Assembly: GCA_030435675.1 (NCBI GenBank)
Contig: CM059622.1
Span: 3,782,001-3,846,000 of the forward strand
Length of the DNA stretch: 64,000 nucleotides
Reading direction: 5' to 3'
Source of the DNA: Steinernema hermaphroditum
Lineage: Eukaryota; Nematoda; Chromadorea; Rhabditida; Steinernematidae
The notes below the pieces were generated by a model. The model was not told the DNA's origin and made no database searches. It was given only the letters and a program-made list of their open reading frames with translations. Below, one piece after another: positions 22,234-33,626 of this stretch (positions are counted from its first letter, which is position 1; every line of letters begins with the position of its first letter). The position numbers and the translations under genes are program-made.

Positions 22234-23875
22234 TTCCCGCGTTGCTTGCTTGCGACGGGGCTCAACCAGAAACCGAGGACGAGGAGCTGGGTCCTCCTGA
22301 TCGTGGGCGCCTTGGCCGTCATCGGTATATTATTGAGGTATGATCGTAACTAAAATAGCTCAAAATCGGCAGCATTTAGCAGTACTCCCAGCTCATCCGA
22401 AAGTTCGCCTTCCTCGAGTGGATTTTCGATATATTTGACGGCTCCCACATCAAAAAAGGCACGCTACACGAACTCTCCATCTCAGGAATCGAATGTAATG
22501 ATCGACAACGATCCATTACAACACAAAAAGCCTAACAATGCGAGAAACGGGAGTGACAAGCGCTCCAACTCGGAGATTAAGTGCGTTGATGTAGGAGGAC
22601 AAGAGGTGGATTGGTATGTTCGGGATGGCAGGCCAAAAATCAGAGCGACTTTTAGGTTTATAGAGATTAAAGCACCACGAGGAACAGAGCTTCACTATAT
22701 ATCGTCCGCAACCCCTCTCGCCTTCCAAAGCGCAACTTTGTCATCAGGTGGATTAGTGCACACCATCAAAAATTTAAAGCGACAAGAGCCTGGGTATGTG
22801 TTTGGATCGTTCACTGATCAACCAGAAAAAGACAAGAATCTACACCGCGCCCATGCAAAGGGTTGTTTTGGATACAACAAGGAAGGTGGTTTCGTTGTAA
22901 AAACTTCTCTCCCACGGATGTTTGAGTCTGGAAACATTTTGACCACCAACTCAGCGGACTGGTTCTCGACAAATGCGAGGCACAACGCACAGTACTTCGT
23001 GTGCACAACACACAAGTATGATGTAATACAATCATACGGTAAGAAAACAAAAATGTACAATGATAAAGGAGACATAAACTTTTACAGTGTCAAGACTGCT
23101 GCGGACATCCGTCTCGATACAACACACAAATCATCCGGGATTATTTGACGAAAGACCCGCGAGTGATTATTCCACGAGCGAAACGCAGAACTTCTTCACG
23201 ATTCTGCCAAAAAATTCGAAAGAATTACGTTTGCACACTCAACCTACCGTGAAAAGTAAAGTTCCACGAGAAGGAAACTACGGTAACGACTCAAACCAGA
23301 TCCTATTAAAATAACTAACATATAGATCAGATTTTTCTCCTATTAGCGGCAGAGAGTGGAAACCGTACATATGCGGTACAAACGTGGTTGAAGGGAAGAG
23401 AGTCAAATAAGCAGCGCTCTTTCTGTACAGTTATGGAAGTGTGGAATTTTTAAGGCCATCTTACAGAAACATCTAGAACAACATAAAATGCGCGGTCGAC
23501 ATTGCTTCCCATACATTCGGTAGCGCTCAGGATGGAAGCAGCAACGGTGAAGAAGAGGAACAAGACGAAACAGAAGAAGATACAGGAGAAGAGATCAAAA
23601 ACAGTTCAGATCACTCCAAAATAATTGTGGAGCTGCCAACGGAGAACGTTCCTGTGCCAACTTTGACCTGCTTCTCCGATCTGAATCGAGCACATTCTCA
23701 AGTCACTCGAGGCGGATCATCAATTTGCTTTGATGATGTAAACATTAACCTACTTTTTCGGTGTAGTATACAAAAGTTGGACTACACACAAAGCAGAATG
23801 AAGGATGGCGGACCGGCCCTGCAAGCAGAAGATCGCGAACGTATCGAAAATTTCCGTCGGCAAGGTTGTCCGTAA
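22234..23875 (+). CDS. DNase II-family protein with predicted N-terminal membrane anchor
   Basis: Exons at 22234-22337, 22380-23038, 23088-23282, 23326-23429 and 23477-23875 join in phase with introns of 42-49 bp, giving about 486 residues. The start lies further upstream or is damaged: no ATG is in this frame. DNase II cleaves DNA at acid pH with two HxK motifs. Both are visible here: HAK in HRAHAKG (about 193-195), replacing the usual GHTKG, and HSK in SSDHSK (about 400-402). CVDVGGQEVDWYV opens the domain, and CFSDLNRAHSQVTRGG near the end matches the conserved DxNR..Q..RGG block. Unusually, WVLLIVGALAVIGILL sits before a Ser-rich linker, suggesting a type II membrane protein rather than a cleaved signal peptide. 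An acidic insert (GEEEEQDETEED) precedes the second motif. Two AATAAA lie within 50 bp of the stop. Confidence 0.72.
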
Positions 23876-23929
23876 GAAAAAACAACAAAAGCTGATCATT
23901 TCAATAAATGCCTTTCGAATAAATGTGAG

Positions 23930-25426
23930 ATTTAGTTTAGACAGTGGACGTGCAAAGCAACAGTAATCATATCCCCACACAAGCAAACAACAAGCTAAGG
24001 ACATAGATCAACGAGAGACTTACTCTATACATAGTTGCAAGCAGAATAGACTTACTTGATGTATGGCTTTCTTGACGACGCTCAACGATTCCAACTGCCT
24101 CCACGCCGACGAGAATCGATCTGAAACAAAATATCATCACAAAGCATCGGGATCACAAATAATTTCACTTATCTGACAGCTTTCCCTGTTCGGCTAACCG
24201 AAAACACCGGGATCGGATCTGTTTTGGCTCCACTCTAAAATTCTGGTTCCGCTAACCAGTGATGCCGAGTCGCATCGAAAAGGTTAGCGACAAAAACCGA
24301 AAAAGACTTGGCGGCATAACTTGTTCACGGCGTGTCAGCGCCACTGAAAAACAGACAAAACCGTGTCTCGGTCGTCTTCTTCTCATCGTGTCAGGAGCCA
24401 CAACGCGCTGGTCATTTTTGGTCGATTTCGACAGTTTCTCATCACTTCCTTGATACATAGGACAGTAAACCGAAATTCGCAAAATGTGTGGTCAGGTTTG
24501 TGCATTAAAGTCTGGTAAACATTTTGCAACCAGCGCAGTCAGTGTGCCTGAAAGGGCCTGAAAAAGTTATTTTGCGTCTACAGTGCGTCGCAAAATGATG
24601 CAAAAAAGAAACGGACACATTTAAGGGCGCTCGATCAGTTAGGGTTCTAATTTTTGAAGGACAAAAGAGCTTCAGGATCAGTTGTCACCACTTATTTCAG
24701 TTTCTAAATTATTTTCAGTGGAGAAGCAGATGATTTACGGTATTTGCACGATTTGTTTCGTGACTTTTCAATAAAAATTGCCAAGTTCTTAGCTGTCTGG
24801 AACTGTTGTTACAAATTTAAAAGTTTTGAAATCCCAAACCACCAGGGGTTGTCTAAATCACACACTTAAATCCGCTGAATATTAATTTCTAGTGTTATTT
24901 ACTGTTTTACGTTGTTACACTGTTATTTTATGTTGCACAAAACGGTATTCCACAGGGTGAGGCTAGCATGTCGCCCGGTTAAATTGGACAGTTTATTATT
25001 TTGCCTCGAAAAATTTCAAAATTTTTCGCCGACTCATTTCGGAATACAAGCTGTCCGTCATAATTTTCCACGCTCCTTTTAACGCTGTATTCCGTTTTCG
25101 GTCCTAGTCATACCGAGGCCAGATACCGAGAAAACACCAGGTGAAGCTATCTTTATGGCCCATACTGTATAGTACCAGCGAACAACAGTGAAAACAGGGC
25201 TTGTTACCAATTAAATACGAATTAAATGTCTAGGGTGGCCTAAACTTTTGTCCAACTGAAATGGTTATCAGATTTATTTGAACGTTTTTATATTTTTTCT
25301 TCTCTAATTTTTTGGTTCCTCATGGAAACTACGGGTTTCGCGGCGCTTTTTTCACTTGGGGAATTTTCATTTTTTATTTTCTCGGTATTTTCAAAAGTTG
25401 CCACTAGTCCTCCAAACTGCCTACTG
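23930..25426. other. Intergenic, no supported gene
   Basis: AT-rich, with short frames only. At about 25231 a mariner-like end (AGGGTGGCCTAAACTTTTG) may mark a further relic. Confidence 0.35.
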
Positions 25427-26320
25427 GGTGGCACATATAAGTTGCAACATCGCACTCAAAATAACCGCTTTACTGTGACTATACAGGTGTCAAGACGGTC
25501 CCGTGAATTTTTTAAGTTGCGCGCTATCTTTTTTGGTATGATTTCATCCCAGGCCTTCTTCAGAGCACGTTTGAGCGAGGCCAGTGACCAGCGCCTGATA
25601 GCGCGCAGGCCTTCTTCTCTATGATCCCTAAACAGCCAAAGCCCAGGGATTCAAATCAGGCGAGTTAGAGGGCCGAACATCGTTGACAATTCTTGCCCCG
25701 GAAGACCACGGTGGGTGGCCTCGCAGCAGTCGAAATTATTCTTAGCGCTGTAGGAAGGGGCCTTGTCCTGCTGGAGCTTCCATTCAAAGTTTATTGTATT
25801 CTTCTGTGTCTAGGAAATCACGACACCCACAAAAATCAGCTCTTGACGAGGGAGAAAATGAGCGCGGCTTAGCCTATCCCGGAAATTCTTGCCCAAACCA
25901 TCGCACTTTTTGGGAAAGTGTAGTTTTTCCACTTCCACAGTGTGCAAGGGATTTTTCTGCAACAGCTCACAGCGATTCTGTGGCTATCAGCGGGGTTTCA
26001 CGGAAAAAATCGTTTCATCGGCGAAGACAATTTTGCTCAATTTGGAACTGCGCGCAAGCTCCGTCATTTTCACATGTTTTTCGAGAGTTGAGGCCTTGTT
26101 TGGTCCATAAGAAGCTGTTTTTCGCAGATTTTATTTGGAAACACTTGCATGTCATCTATGACGAGCATACGCATCATGTCGTAACCGACTTTGGAATCCC
26201 TGGCCAATTCTTGTATGTTTTTGCCCGGATTGGTCCATCCTGTCCCCTGGAAGTGTTTGATGACCCGTTAGACTTGAATTCGATGGATCTTGAGCTCCTT
26301 TGAGATCTTAGAAATCGATG
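25427..26320 (-). mobile_element. Decayed mariner-family transposon
   Basis: On the minus strand, broken frames spell recognisable transposase pieces in order: LSKIVFADETIFSV, QDKAPSYSAK and SLKRALKKAWDEIIPKKIA. A terminus CTGGGTGGCACATATAAGTTGCAAC lies at about 25429, preceded by TA, directly after the transposase stop. Multiple stops and frameshifts show it is dead. No matching second end was found to the right, so that end is truncated. The end at 43925 is closely related. Confidence 0.65.
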
Positions 26321-26711
26321 AACTCCGTTTATGTGTCGCGATGATAGCAGAGCGGTTGTCAATTAATATCATGTCTCTTTTGGAAAATAACAGGACTTGA
26401 ACCTCCGATCGACGCATGTGTGGATTCTGTTTCCTGCCTCCATGTGGTCTCTAGAGCTGTCTTTAGTGAATTCAAAATACCCAGCAGTAAATCAATTTTC
26501 ACGCGAATCTATTGAAGGTTGGCCGATATGTAACATCGCTTTAGCTCCCAGTGCCAATAACCAGAGTTTATTACACGTTTATCGCACAAAAAAAAACCTT
26601 AGATTTATAGCTAAATCATATTCGGACTGTATAAATACACGCCAGAACTGTCTAGATAGGTGGAAGGTCAAAAGAGGACTGAGGCGAACCGGCTTAGACA
26701 GGCGTCTCGGT
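26321..26711. other. Intergenic, no supported gene
   Basis: No exon or element recognised between the mariner relic and the orphan gene's stop codon. Confidence 0.3.
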
Positions 26712-27731
26712 TTACAAGGCAACGTTCCATCCCCATGAAATGACGCCGTTTGAATTGCGTTGGACGTACAATTCAGGAGCGTCTCGATGATCGCTTTTGG
26801 TCGCGCAAACGGCGTCCACATATATATCATCCACTTTGATTCCAGGAAAGAACTTGGCCAGTTCGAAAAACGATATGAAATCGTCGATGTTCGTGAATCT
26901 CCTCTCGAACTTGATTCGCCAGTTGCAGGAATTGCGGCTGTGCCATGTGCACTTCTTCAGAAAACGTTGGGCCTGGCTCAGAGTCAGAGTTGTGCATTTC
27001 AGTATAAATGTACTGTACCAATTGTAACACATACGGGCATGAAATTTCTCGAGAAGTAGTTCCACCGTTCTGGGTGTTATCTTCGTGCTTCCGTAAATGC
27101 AAACACAATTTATCGTCCCGGAGTGTTCCAGGAACGCCTCGATCTCATCTTCAAAGCCTTCCACTGATATCAGCTCCAAGTTGTACTCCGGAAATTGGAT
27201 GGCGAACAGTCTTTTCACAAATTCCGCATTCTCGGGAGACTTCTTCAGTTGGCGAATACTGAGCTTGTTCTTGGGACAGAAATCTGTGAGAGTGGGTGCA
27301 AGTGGATCAGCTAGACGGGCACCTCGTAAAGGCCTCGAAATCATCTTCCAGAAGTTCGACATCTCAACCTCTTCTAAGCGACCACACCGCTTATAGACTT
27401 TCATGCGTGCCGACCAGTCGAGGTCATTATGCATTTTCTGTACTGCTTCTGGTGTGCCGTACAAGTTCAGAGAGACGTTAGCCACAAAACGGAGGTCTAC
27501 CTCACCAAAGTCCAGACGATCTTCATCAGTTAAGCCGTCCGTAATGCGTCGTCCACATCCGAACACTTTCCAATCGATACAGTCGATGTGGAACTCCAGT
27601 GATGCGCGCCTATCCTTGTTCTCTTGAGAGAACGTCGACCACGGATGGGGGAAACAGCAAGTTCTGTTCAGAGTGAAGCATTCCACGAGGGCTACAACCT
27701 CCTGGATAAATCGGAACGATACTCTATCCAT
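26712..27731 (-). CDS. Orphan 339-residue protein, possibly F-box related
   Basis: A single uninterrupted frame of 339 residues begins at ATG 27731, and an in-frame TGA lies two codons upstream. The N-terminus (MDRVSFRFIQEVVALVECF) resembles the helical part of an F-box. The rest is helical and Trp/Cys-containing, with no domain I can name. A frame of this length with ordered codon use is unlikely to be chance. A short open segment encoding MCDIFTGFALLFL at about 27822-27780 could belong to an upstream exon, but no donor fits cleanly. No poly(A) signal is obvious. Nematode F-box genes evolve fast, so an adaptor for ubiquitin ligase is one possibility; I rate it weak. Confidence 0.6.
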   Translation of the reverse strand: MDRVSFRFIQEVVALVECFTLNRTCCFPHPWSTFSQENKDRRASLEFHIDCIDWKVFGCGRRITDGLTDEDRLDFGEVDLRFVANVSLNLYGTPEAVQKMHNDLDWSARMKVYKRCGRLEEVEMSNFWKMISRPLRGARLADPLAPTLTDFCPKNKLSIRQLKKSPENAEFVKRLFAIQFPEYNLELISVEGFEDEIEAFLEHSGTINCVCIYGSTKITPRTVELLLEKFHARMCYNWYSTFILKCTTLTLSQAQRFLKKCTWHSRNSCNWRIKFERRFTNIDDFISFFELAKFFPGIKVDDIYVDAVCATKSDHRDAPELYVQRNSNGVISWGWNVAL

Positions 27732-27739
27732 CGATCAAA

Positions 27740-28403
27740 TGGATGCTTTGATTTTACCGTTAGTTTATGTTCACCTTTCGTTAGAAACAGCAATGCGAAA
27801 CCGGTGAAAATGTCGCACATTGTATTGATGGAGGCCTCAGATTGTTAACTGTAGGGTCTACAAAGGGATAAGCCCTTTGGTCTTGCTTTAAATCAGCAAG
27901 CCGAAGCCTAAGATGGAGCCTAAACCAAGCTTGGAAGTTAATTCAGTTCCAAAAAATGAACGCAGAGCTCCTATACTTGTAGATACGTTCCTTTCGCCCT
28001 ACTAGGGTGATCCATGTCCACAGGAATCAATCAAATCCTACGTCTTATTCTGTTCGTTTTGAGCAAGCTTGGAATTCTGCGAATCTACCAAGTCCGCGGA
28101 ATTTTCCCGTTACCGAAACAATACTGTACAGAGAAAGTTTGCGGTTTTTTCTTTCCTTTTCATTTGTGTCGGTTCGGCCGGGTCACATGCGACGGCGGAA
28201 GAAGAATTTGTCACCAAAGTCCAAAGTTCTTAGTTCACACCGCGATCAGAGTGCAAATCACAAGAGATGCGTCTCGACGTCATTTTGGATTCACGCTCTG
28301 TGTTTAATTTCTCTTTCGCTCCTCAGTATTGATTTTCGAACGTCTCCACTCACCTGGACCCTTCTTCTCTTCTTTCTGGACTGTTGGAGCTGATACACGG
28401 ACG
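27740..28403. other. Intergenic between divergent genes
   Basis: Shared upstream region of the minus-strand orphan gene and the plus-strand acetyltransferase gene. No exon recognised. Confidence 0.3.
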
Positions 28404-29936
28404 ATGGACAGTTTTCAATTTCTGCTTAATCCCAGTCAGGAATTATGGAACGAAATGGCAGTTAAGGTTGGAGATGCATGCTTCGACAGTTAAACTCACG
28501 TTGCCATCAGATCTACAACGATGTGGGGTGGAAGACGTCGTTCGACGACTACGACTCTTTTCTGGAAGGCTTCGGAAAAGAAAACTTTGCCTTTATCGTC
28601 GCTGTCGATAAAGGTAGCAGAAAATGAGAGTCTTCATATCTGCGTCATGTGTAGCCAGTGGAGAACCCGTCGCCTGCATTTGTGGAGCGCGCTTTCCATG
28701 TGTCGAGGGATCTCCGAGTGTTTTCCCCATTGGGCAGTACTACGTGTTGCCTGAATACAGAGCACATGGACTTGGAAAGGAGGTGTTCGCGAAACTGGTC
28801 GAATTCGCAGATGGAGCGAATATGTTTCTCTATGCTGGTAGGTGATAGATTTCTGATATGGCGCAGAACATGGTAGGATAAAAGAGGGCGATAGAAATGC
28901 CAAGTTTAATTTTAAAAATACCGAAGCACTCTCTGTACAAGACCTTCTGGTGCGCAGATATCCTTATATTGGGTTGGCGTGCAATTCTTGGCAATCATTC
29001 ATATCATGGAGAGCCCATGGATGGTCAAGGAAAATTCGATGGACCATTTTCGCTTATGGACAGTACACGTTGAAGTGTCGGAGCGCCTATGAGAGTCTAT
29101 CGATGAGACGTTTTCATTCATAGGTTGTGTGGCTGTCTATGTTCTCCACCGAATAGCGATATTCATAAGCGAAAATGGTCCATCCATGGACATCTCATGA
29201 AGATGTCTTCCTTCTCATCTAAAGTCCAACTACTCGGGTCCAACTTGCGCTTCTTTCCAGAACCGAAAATGAAGCAAAAGTACATTGAAAGAAGTGGCTT
29301 CGACAAATTCGCCGAATGGGACGTTATCGTTATATCAGCCAACACCAAAAGTGTCGATTTGACAAGACTTCAGGTGGAGGAGGATATCAAAATTGCTTCC
29401 TTCAATGCACTGGACTTCAACAAGGTGATGGAATATGACCGGTCCATCGCCGGTGGTACTGATAGACGTCGATTTCTGGCAAAGTGGCTCACTCAGAGAG
29501 ACTCTTTCAACAGGGGTAGTTTCACTGAGCATTACATGCACATAGTAGTTTTCAGTTTGCGGTTGACGTGGAAGGGAATGTGTTTGGTTATTGCCATGCT
29601 CGGATTGTTTACAAGAATGCGATATCTATTGGACCTTTCTACGCCGACACACAAGTAGGCATCTTTGATGTCGCCGCTATTTATCCCCGATTTTAGGAAG
29701 TTGCTTCCACACTACTGAAGCATACTTTGGAGGCGGTTCCTGGCTTTTACAACTACGAGAGTCTAAACGCCTTCATTTCCACTACCAATACGAAAGGTCT
29801 TGACATCTACAAGTCAATGGTGAATGGCGAACTTAGCGCCAACATCGTACTTCCACGCTTATTCACTACAGAGACTGTGAAAACTGCCGGAGACAAGGGT
29901 TATAGTGTGACTGAAACCAATGTCAATTTTATGTGA
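28404..29936 (+). CDS. GNAT-family N-acetyltransferase, two-domain type
   Basis: Six exons fit: 28404-28466, 28511-28613, 28655-28837, 29261-29514, 29556-29654 and 29697-29936, about 314 residues. The first half shows the acetyl-CoA binding motif of GNAT enzymes (QYYVLPEYRAHGLGKEVF, with R-x-x-G-x-G). The second half resembles the C-terminal domain of nematode proteins with an Acetyltransf_18-type tail (YDRSIAGGTDRRRFLAKWL, later GYCHARI). The acetyl acceptor is unknown. Introns are about 40-45 bp except the third (423 bp), which holds a foldback. The donor after exon 4 reads CAGGGGTAGT: the frame works only if one G is ignored, so there is a 1-nt problem there, either a sequencing error or a real frameshift. 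AATAAA lies about 80 bp past the stop. Confidence 0.72.
29039..29183. repeat. Foldback inside intron 3 of the GNAT gene
   Basis: atggaccattttcgcttatg at 29039-29058 is perfectly inverted at 29164-29183, with about 105 bp between. The surrounding CCATGGATGG is also partly mirrored. It explains why this intron is ten times longer than its neighbours. Confidence 0.7.
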
Positions 29937-30019
29937 TTATGTATTAGTCTTGCTGTATCTGCCTTATCTTTTTTTTGTATTTGGCCATAATTGTCGTCTC
30001 TATTTTTTGTGGAATAAAT

Positions 30020-31066
30020 GCAGTTCGAAAGGTAAAATTGATGATTATTAAAATTGCAACGGCATACTTTGCGCAACCTGTCCCTTGTACATACAGTAAC
30101 TAGGATAACGGCATAGCACGAAAAAGATTTAATTTAAGCTGCAGATCGCTGAGGCGTTCCACCTGTTTTGGCTCCCTTCGTTAGGGACGCGCTGGCGTCT
30201 ATAGGCTCCACATGCGTAAGAACCAACCTAAATGGAATTCTGGCCATGGCAAAAAAGTCTTTTCAGACATAATCAGGATACAGTCCGTGATAAAATCGGA
30301 ATTAGGAAGTAGGAATCGCTAAAAAGTCCCTAGAGAAGCGTCGGCCCCAAGTCGTACCTCCATTTCAAATTTACCTGTGGCATACGAAAAAATAGATTTA
30401 TCTGACTGTGTTTAGAACCGAATTCGGTACTCCGTTACGTTCCATTATGTTTTCCATACTGCTAAGCCAATGTTAACAGTAAAGCGAGTATTCCCAAACT
30501 TCGATCTTCGACCTCGTGTGAAGTCCGACACCTCTTCCAGCTCATCACCTCTTTCATAGCCAAATTCGACCTGATGCAAAGGAATACGTCCAAGTTTTCT
30601 GTAACAACAAGGTTCAACTTCCGCAAGAGATATTCCTTATGCCCTCGTTTCAGCGGTACACTCCAAAAGATGTGTTAGAGCATCTCGCATGCTCCGACCA
30701 AGCTGATTAGCATCAAAGCATCATTCTCCTATTCGTCAAAAAGCAGTACCAGGACTGACACTCCATTTGGCCAGCCTTTTTTGGAAGTGGGTAATAAAGG
30801 AGAATTTGAAGCTTTCCACTTCGAGACGGTGGACTGCGAATGGTTAGTGGCAAAATCAAAAGGTCACATTTGAAATACTTTGTTGTTCAGTCCTCAGGCA
30901 ATGAACCTATAAAAGAAATCGAATCATTTTATAATTCATCAAACTCTGATCAAAGAACTGTTGAACCTCGTGACCGATATCTTGCCACGACGATCTTGAT
31001 TCATAAATCTCGTTTTGTGAATTTCAAACTCGGGACACAAGAAGGTTTCTTGTACATCCTAGTGCT
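30020..31066. other. Intergenic, no supported gene
   Basis: About 1 kb between the poly(A) region of the acetyltransferase gene and the F-box gene. Only short frames are seen. Confidence 0.35.
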
Positions 31067-32596
31067 ATGGTGTTCGATATTCTGAACGCCCCAGAATTCG
31101 TGCTCAACAATCTATTCCACAAATTCACCGCCAAGGAGCGCCTGAGACTCCGATTGGTCTGCAAACAGTGGAATCGAATAGTCATCAATACGGCAAACAC
31201 GTTTTGGGTCGATCTGCTCATCCACAACGAGGATCAAGATATATCCATCCGATCGTACCCTGTGGTGGAGTACTGCAAACTGGGCAGTGAATTCCACTGT
31301 CTTCAGAGCTCTTCCTCCTCCGATGTATGCTGTCACAGAGTGAGTCTCTATTCTCCACACAAAGATACATGACTCTCGCTTAAGGAATGCATTCCAAAAC
31401 CGGCGGACATTGCCTACATTCACCTCGGCTACCTGGACGACTTAAGATCTATCACCTATCCTGTGAAAATCAGATCTCTGAAGGTGGCCAATCTGGACCA
31501 CAACGAACTGTACTCCTCCCAGATAATCGCATTAGAAGAGCTTATATCCAGCAATGCGATGTTCAGAAACCTCGATAGATTACAAATGGGACTCGTGAAT
31601 GTAATGCCCTCTACGGCTGAAGTACAAAGACAAGGACATTTCAGATGCCCACCCGAATTCTTAAGTCAATTTTGAGTGCCTTGCCATCGTGCCTGGAGCA
31701 GCTAGAAATGAGATGTTCCAACTTGGAGGGGATCGATGTGGACAGTATCCTGCAGAAGCTAAAGCGAAATGCAATATTCAAGGTGGTGGCGTCGTTGTGG
31801 AGGTGGCCTAAAGAAGACTTTTAGAATTTGGTCATATTAAAGTGCCCGGCAATCGAGAATATAGAAAAGGTTCTGTTTGGTATGCTCACTCAACGATCAG
31901 GAGGTCAATTGTGGCTGGATACCAGGATTTCGACACAGGGTTTCACACAGTTTGTCAAGGTAGGGTGGGATTGGGTGGGATTTTGAACCCGATGCCCTCG
32001 ATTTCCAGGAATGGCGCCATTCAAACCCTCCAGCCCTCTTCAAACGAATCACAATCGACGCCGACGACGATTTACGGCACCACCTCATCTCAGTAGACGG
32101 CGTTTCGGTGACTCACTCCACGAACCCCTTCCTCAAACTGACCACGAGATACCTCCCAACCATCAACCACACCTTCGTGCTGACGACCACAGTTTCCTGC
32201 ATCCATCCCATCGAGGGCCTTGACGTGCCTCTTAATTTCAGCGCCAAAACAAGGGAGATTACTGTAAGAGACCATTGTGCGGTGGTAGGCATTCTCGAAT
32301 GCAATATTTAGGTTACTTATGCAGGTCTGAAGAGAGTGGCTGTAATTTCGAAAGTTCAGTACGAGATGGCTCGAATACACCCCGAAAGATTCGAGTTGTC
32401 CCGAGCAAACGACAGGCAGAAGGTGAAGGTGGTCATGTTGCCAAACGCCCAGGACGCCTTCTTCTTCACGCGGTTCTACTGCGTGGAGATCAACGACAAA
32501 ACGAAGGAGCACTTCAGCTGGAGCTGGTTCGACGCCAACACTTTGAGTACGACGAGGTTTTCGGTTTCATGTAATTATGCTAAGGATAGCGATTAG
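31067..32596 (+). CDS. F-box protein
   Basis: Six exons (31067-31339, 31385-31600, 31645-31782, 31825-31959, 32009-32263, 32312-32596) all join in phase 0, with introns of 42-49 bp, giving 433 residues. Residues about 5-42 (ILNAPEFVLNNLFHKFTAKE, then RLRLRLVCKQWNRIV) are a good F-box, the motif that binds Skp1 and places a substrate on an SCF ubiquitin ligase. The middle has leucine-rich, helical stretches. The C-terminal half (from LISVDGVSVTH to the end) looks like a separate beta-rich, Phe/Trp-containing domain that probably recognises the substrate; I do not recognise it. The ATG follows an open upstream stretch without a clear promoter. All phases being 0 suggests exon-wise growth of the gene. 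Confidence 0.78.
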
Positions 32597-32599
32597 CCG

Positions 32600-33158
32600 C
32601 GAAGGGAAGTGAATGAAGGGAAGATTGGATGTGAGTGAAATCGATGCGGGTGGTTAGTCGGTAAATATTACTTATAATACGTGTACTATGTACAAGGTGG
32701 CGAAGAAGGGAGGAAGCTAACCATGGTTCTCTATCAGTCATCGTCTGTGTCAGGTCGATTAGTACCAGAAGCAATTATACGTCAAGAAATTGCACAATAG
32801 CGGAAGTTCGAGAAGCAACCAGTGCTCGGAAAGAGCGCATAAGATATGAATAGGAAAAACAGCTCTCCTGCTTGAGCATCCCTGAACTCTAACAACACGA
32901 AAAAGTGCTTCCTGCTTCATCTTTACGAAGGAAGTGGAATTATCATTGAACATCCTTTCTCTCGCCTCCCTGAGTTTAAATGACCACTTAGGTGCTCAGG
33001 GTTGCCGTAGTTCATTCAGGATCATAGATCTTGGCTTAGCTTGAACGATCATCTAGTTCCTCTTGGACCTGTATTGGATGGCAAAAGATATTTATTTCAT
33101 TAAACCTGCATATCTCTACAAATACCGTATAAATTCGGTGCGTAAATCGGGAATGTTG
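32600..33158. other. Convergent 3' region
   Basis: The F-box gene and the ATG12 gene end toward each other here. On the minus strand an AATAAA lies at about 33090-33100, about 60 bp past the ATG12 stop. Nothing else is recognised. Confidence 0.5.
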
Positions 33159-33548
33159 TTAACCGTAGGTGGGCGTCACGGAATACTGTAGAACCAGCTT
33201 CGGAGCGCCCTTGGCCGTTTTGGAGCCGTTCGCAAAGCATGTGTACAGGTTGCCCACGCTGTGGTCGGGATGAGGCACGAATGAGTCGTTGACGAAGAAG
33301 AAGAGGTTCATGTTTTCGGTCAGGTTGAGATATCTCCGCGTGAAGGAAGTTAGTTCTGCGATCGTCTTCGTCGGCTCAATGCTCCAAGTGGTCTGTTTCA
33401 TGATGGGTGTGTCGCCTCCACCAACGGCCTTCATCATAACGGTGATCTTTTCGGAGCCTAGGGGGACTGCTGGCGTTGTGGGGGTTGAAGGGGTGGAAGG
33501 CGGTGGCGAGGCGGATTTGGGGGGTGTGGGAGTGTTCGGTTCCGACAT
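33159..33548 (-). CDS. atg12: Ubiquitin-like autophagy protein ATG12
   Basis: The frame encodes 129 residues from the ATG at 33548 (MSEPNTPTPPKS). A Pro/Thr/Ser-rich N-terminal tail leads into the ATG12 fold. Diagnostic pieces are MMKAVGGGDTPIMKQTTWSI, FFFVNDSFVPHPDHSVGNLY and the C-terminal Gly (TPTYG). ATG12 is joined through this Gly to ATG5, and the conjugate acts as the E3 for LC3/GABARAP lipidation at the forming autophagosome. The C. elegans counterpart is lgg-3. GDTPIMK is better conserved than the C-terminus, where the usual aromatic residue before the Gly is Tyr instead of Trp. The start codon lies 78 bp below the stop of the SPT small-subunit gene, and CCTTTCTAG about 15 bp before it is a likely trans-splice acceptor, so this is probably the downstream gene of an operon. 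Confidence 0.9.
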   Translation of the reverse strand: MSEPNTPTPPKSASPPPSTPSTPTTPAVPLGSEKITVMMKAVGGGDTPIMKQTTWSIEPTKTIAELTSFTRRYLNLTENMNLFFFVNDSFVPHPDHSVGNLYTCFANGSKTAKGAPKLVLQYSVTPTYG

Positions 33549-33626
33549 TTTGGAACCAACGACTAGAAAGGGAACGCAATATATGAGTTGCTTGCATCGC
33601 AAAAAAGTGCGACAAACGAACCTAAG

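Noticed and set aside
23039..23160. Apparent frameshift in the DNase II-like gene
   Set aside because: Explained by a 49-bp intron (GTAAGA to TTTACAG) that restores the frame.
26385..26410. tRNA T-arm-like string GGTTCAAGTCC on the minus strand
   Set aside because: No acceptor stem, D-arm or anticodon arm could be folded around it.
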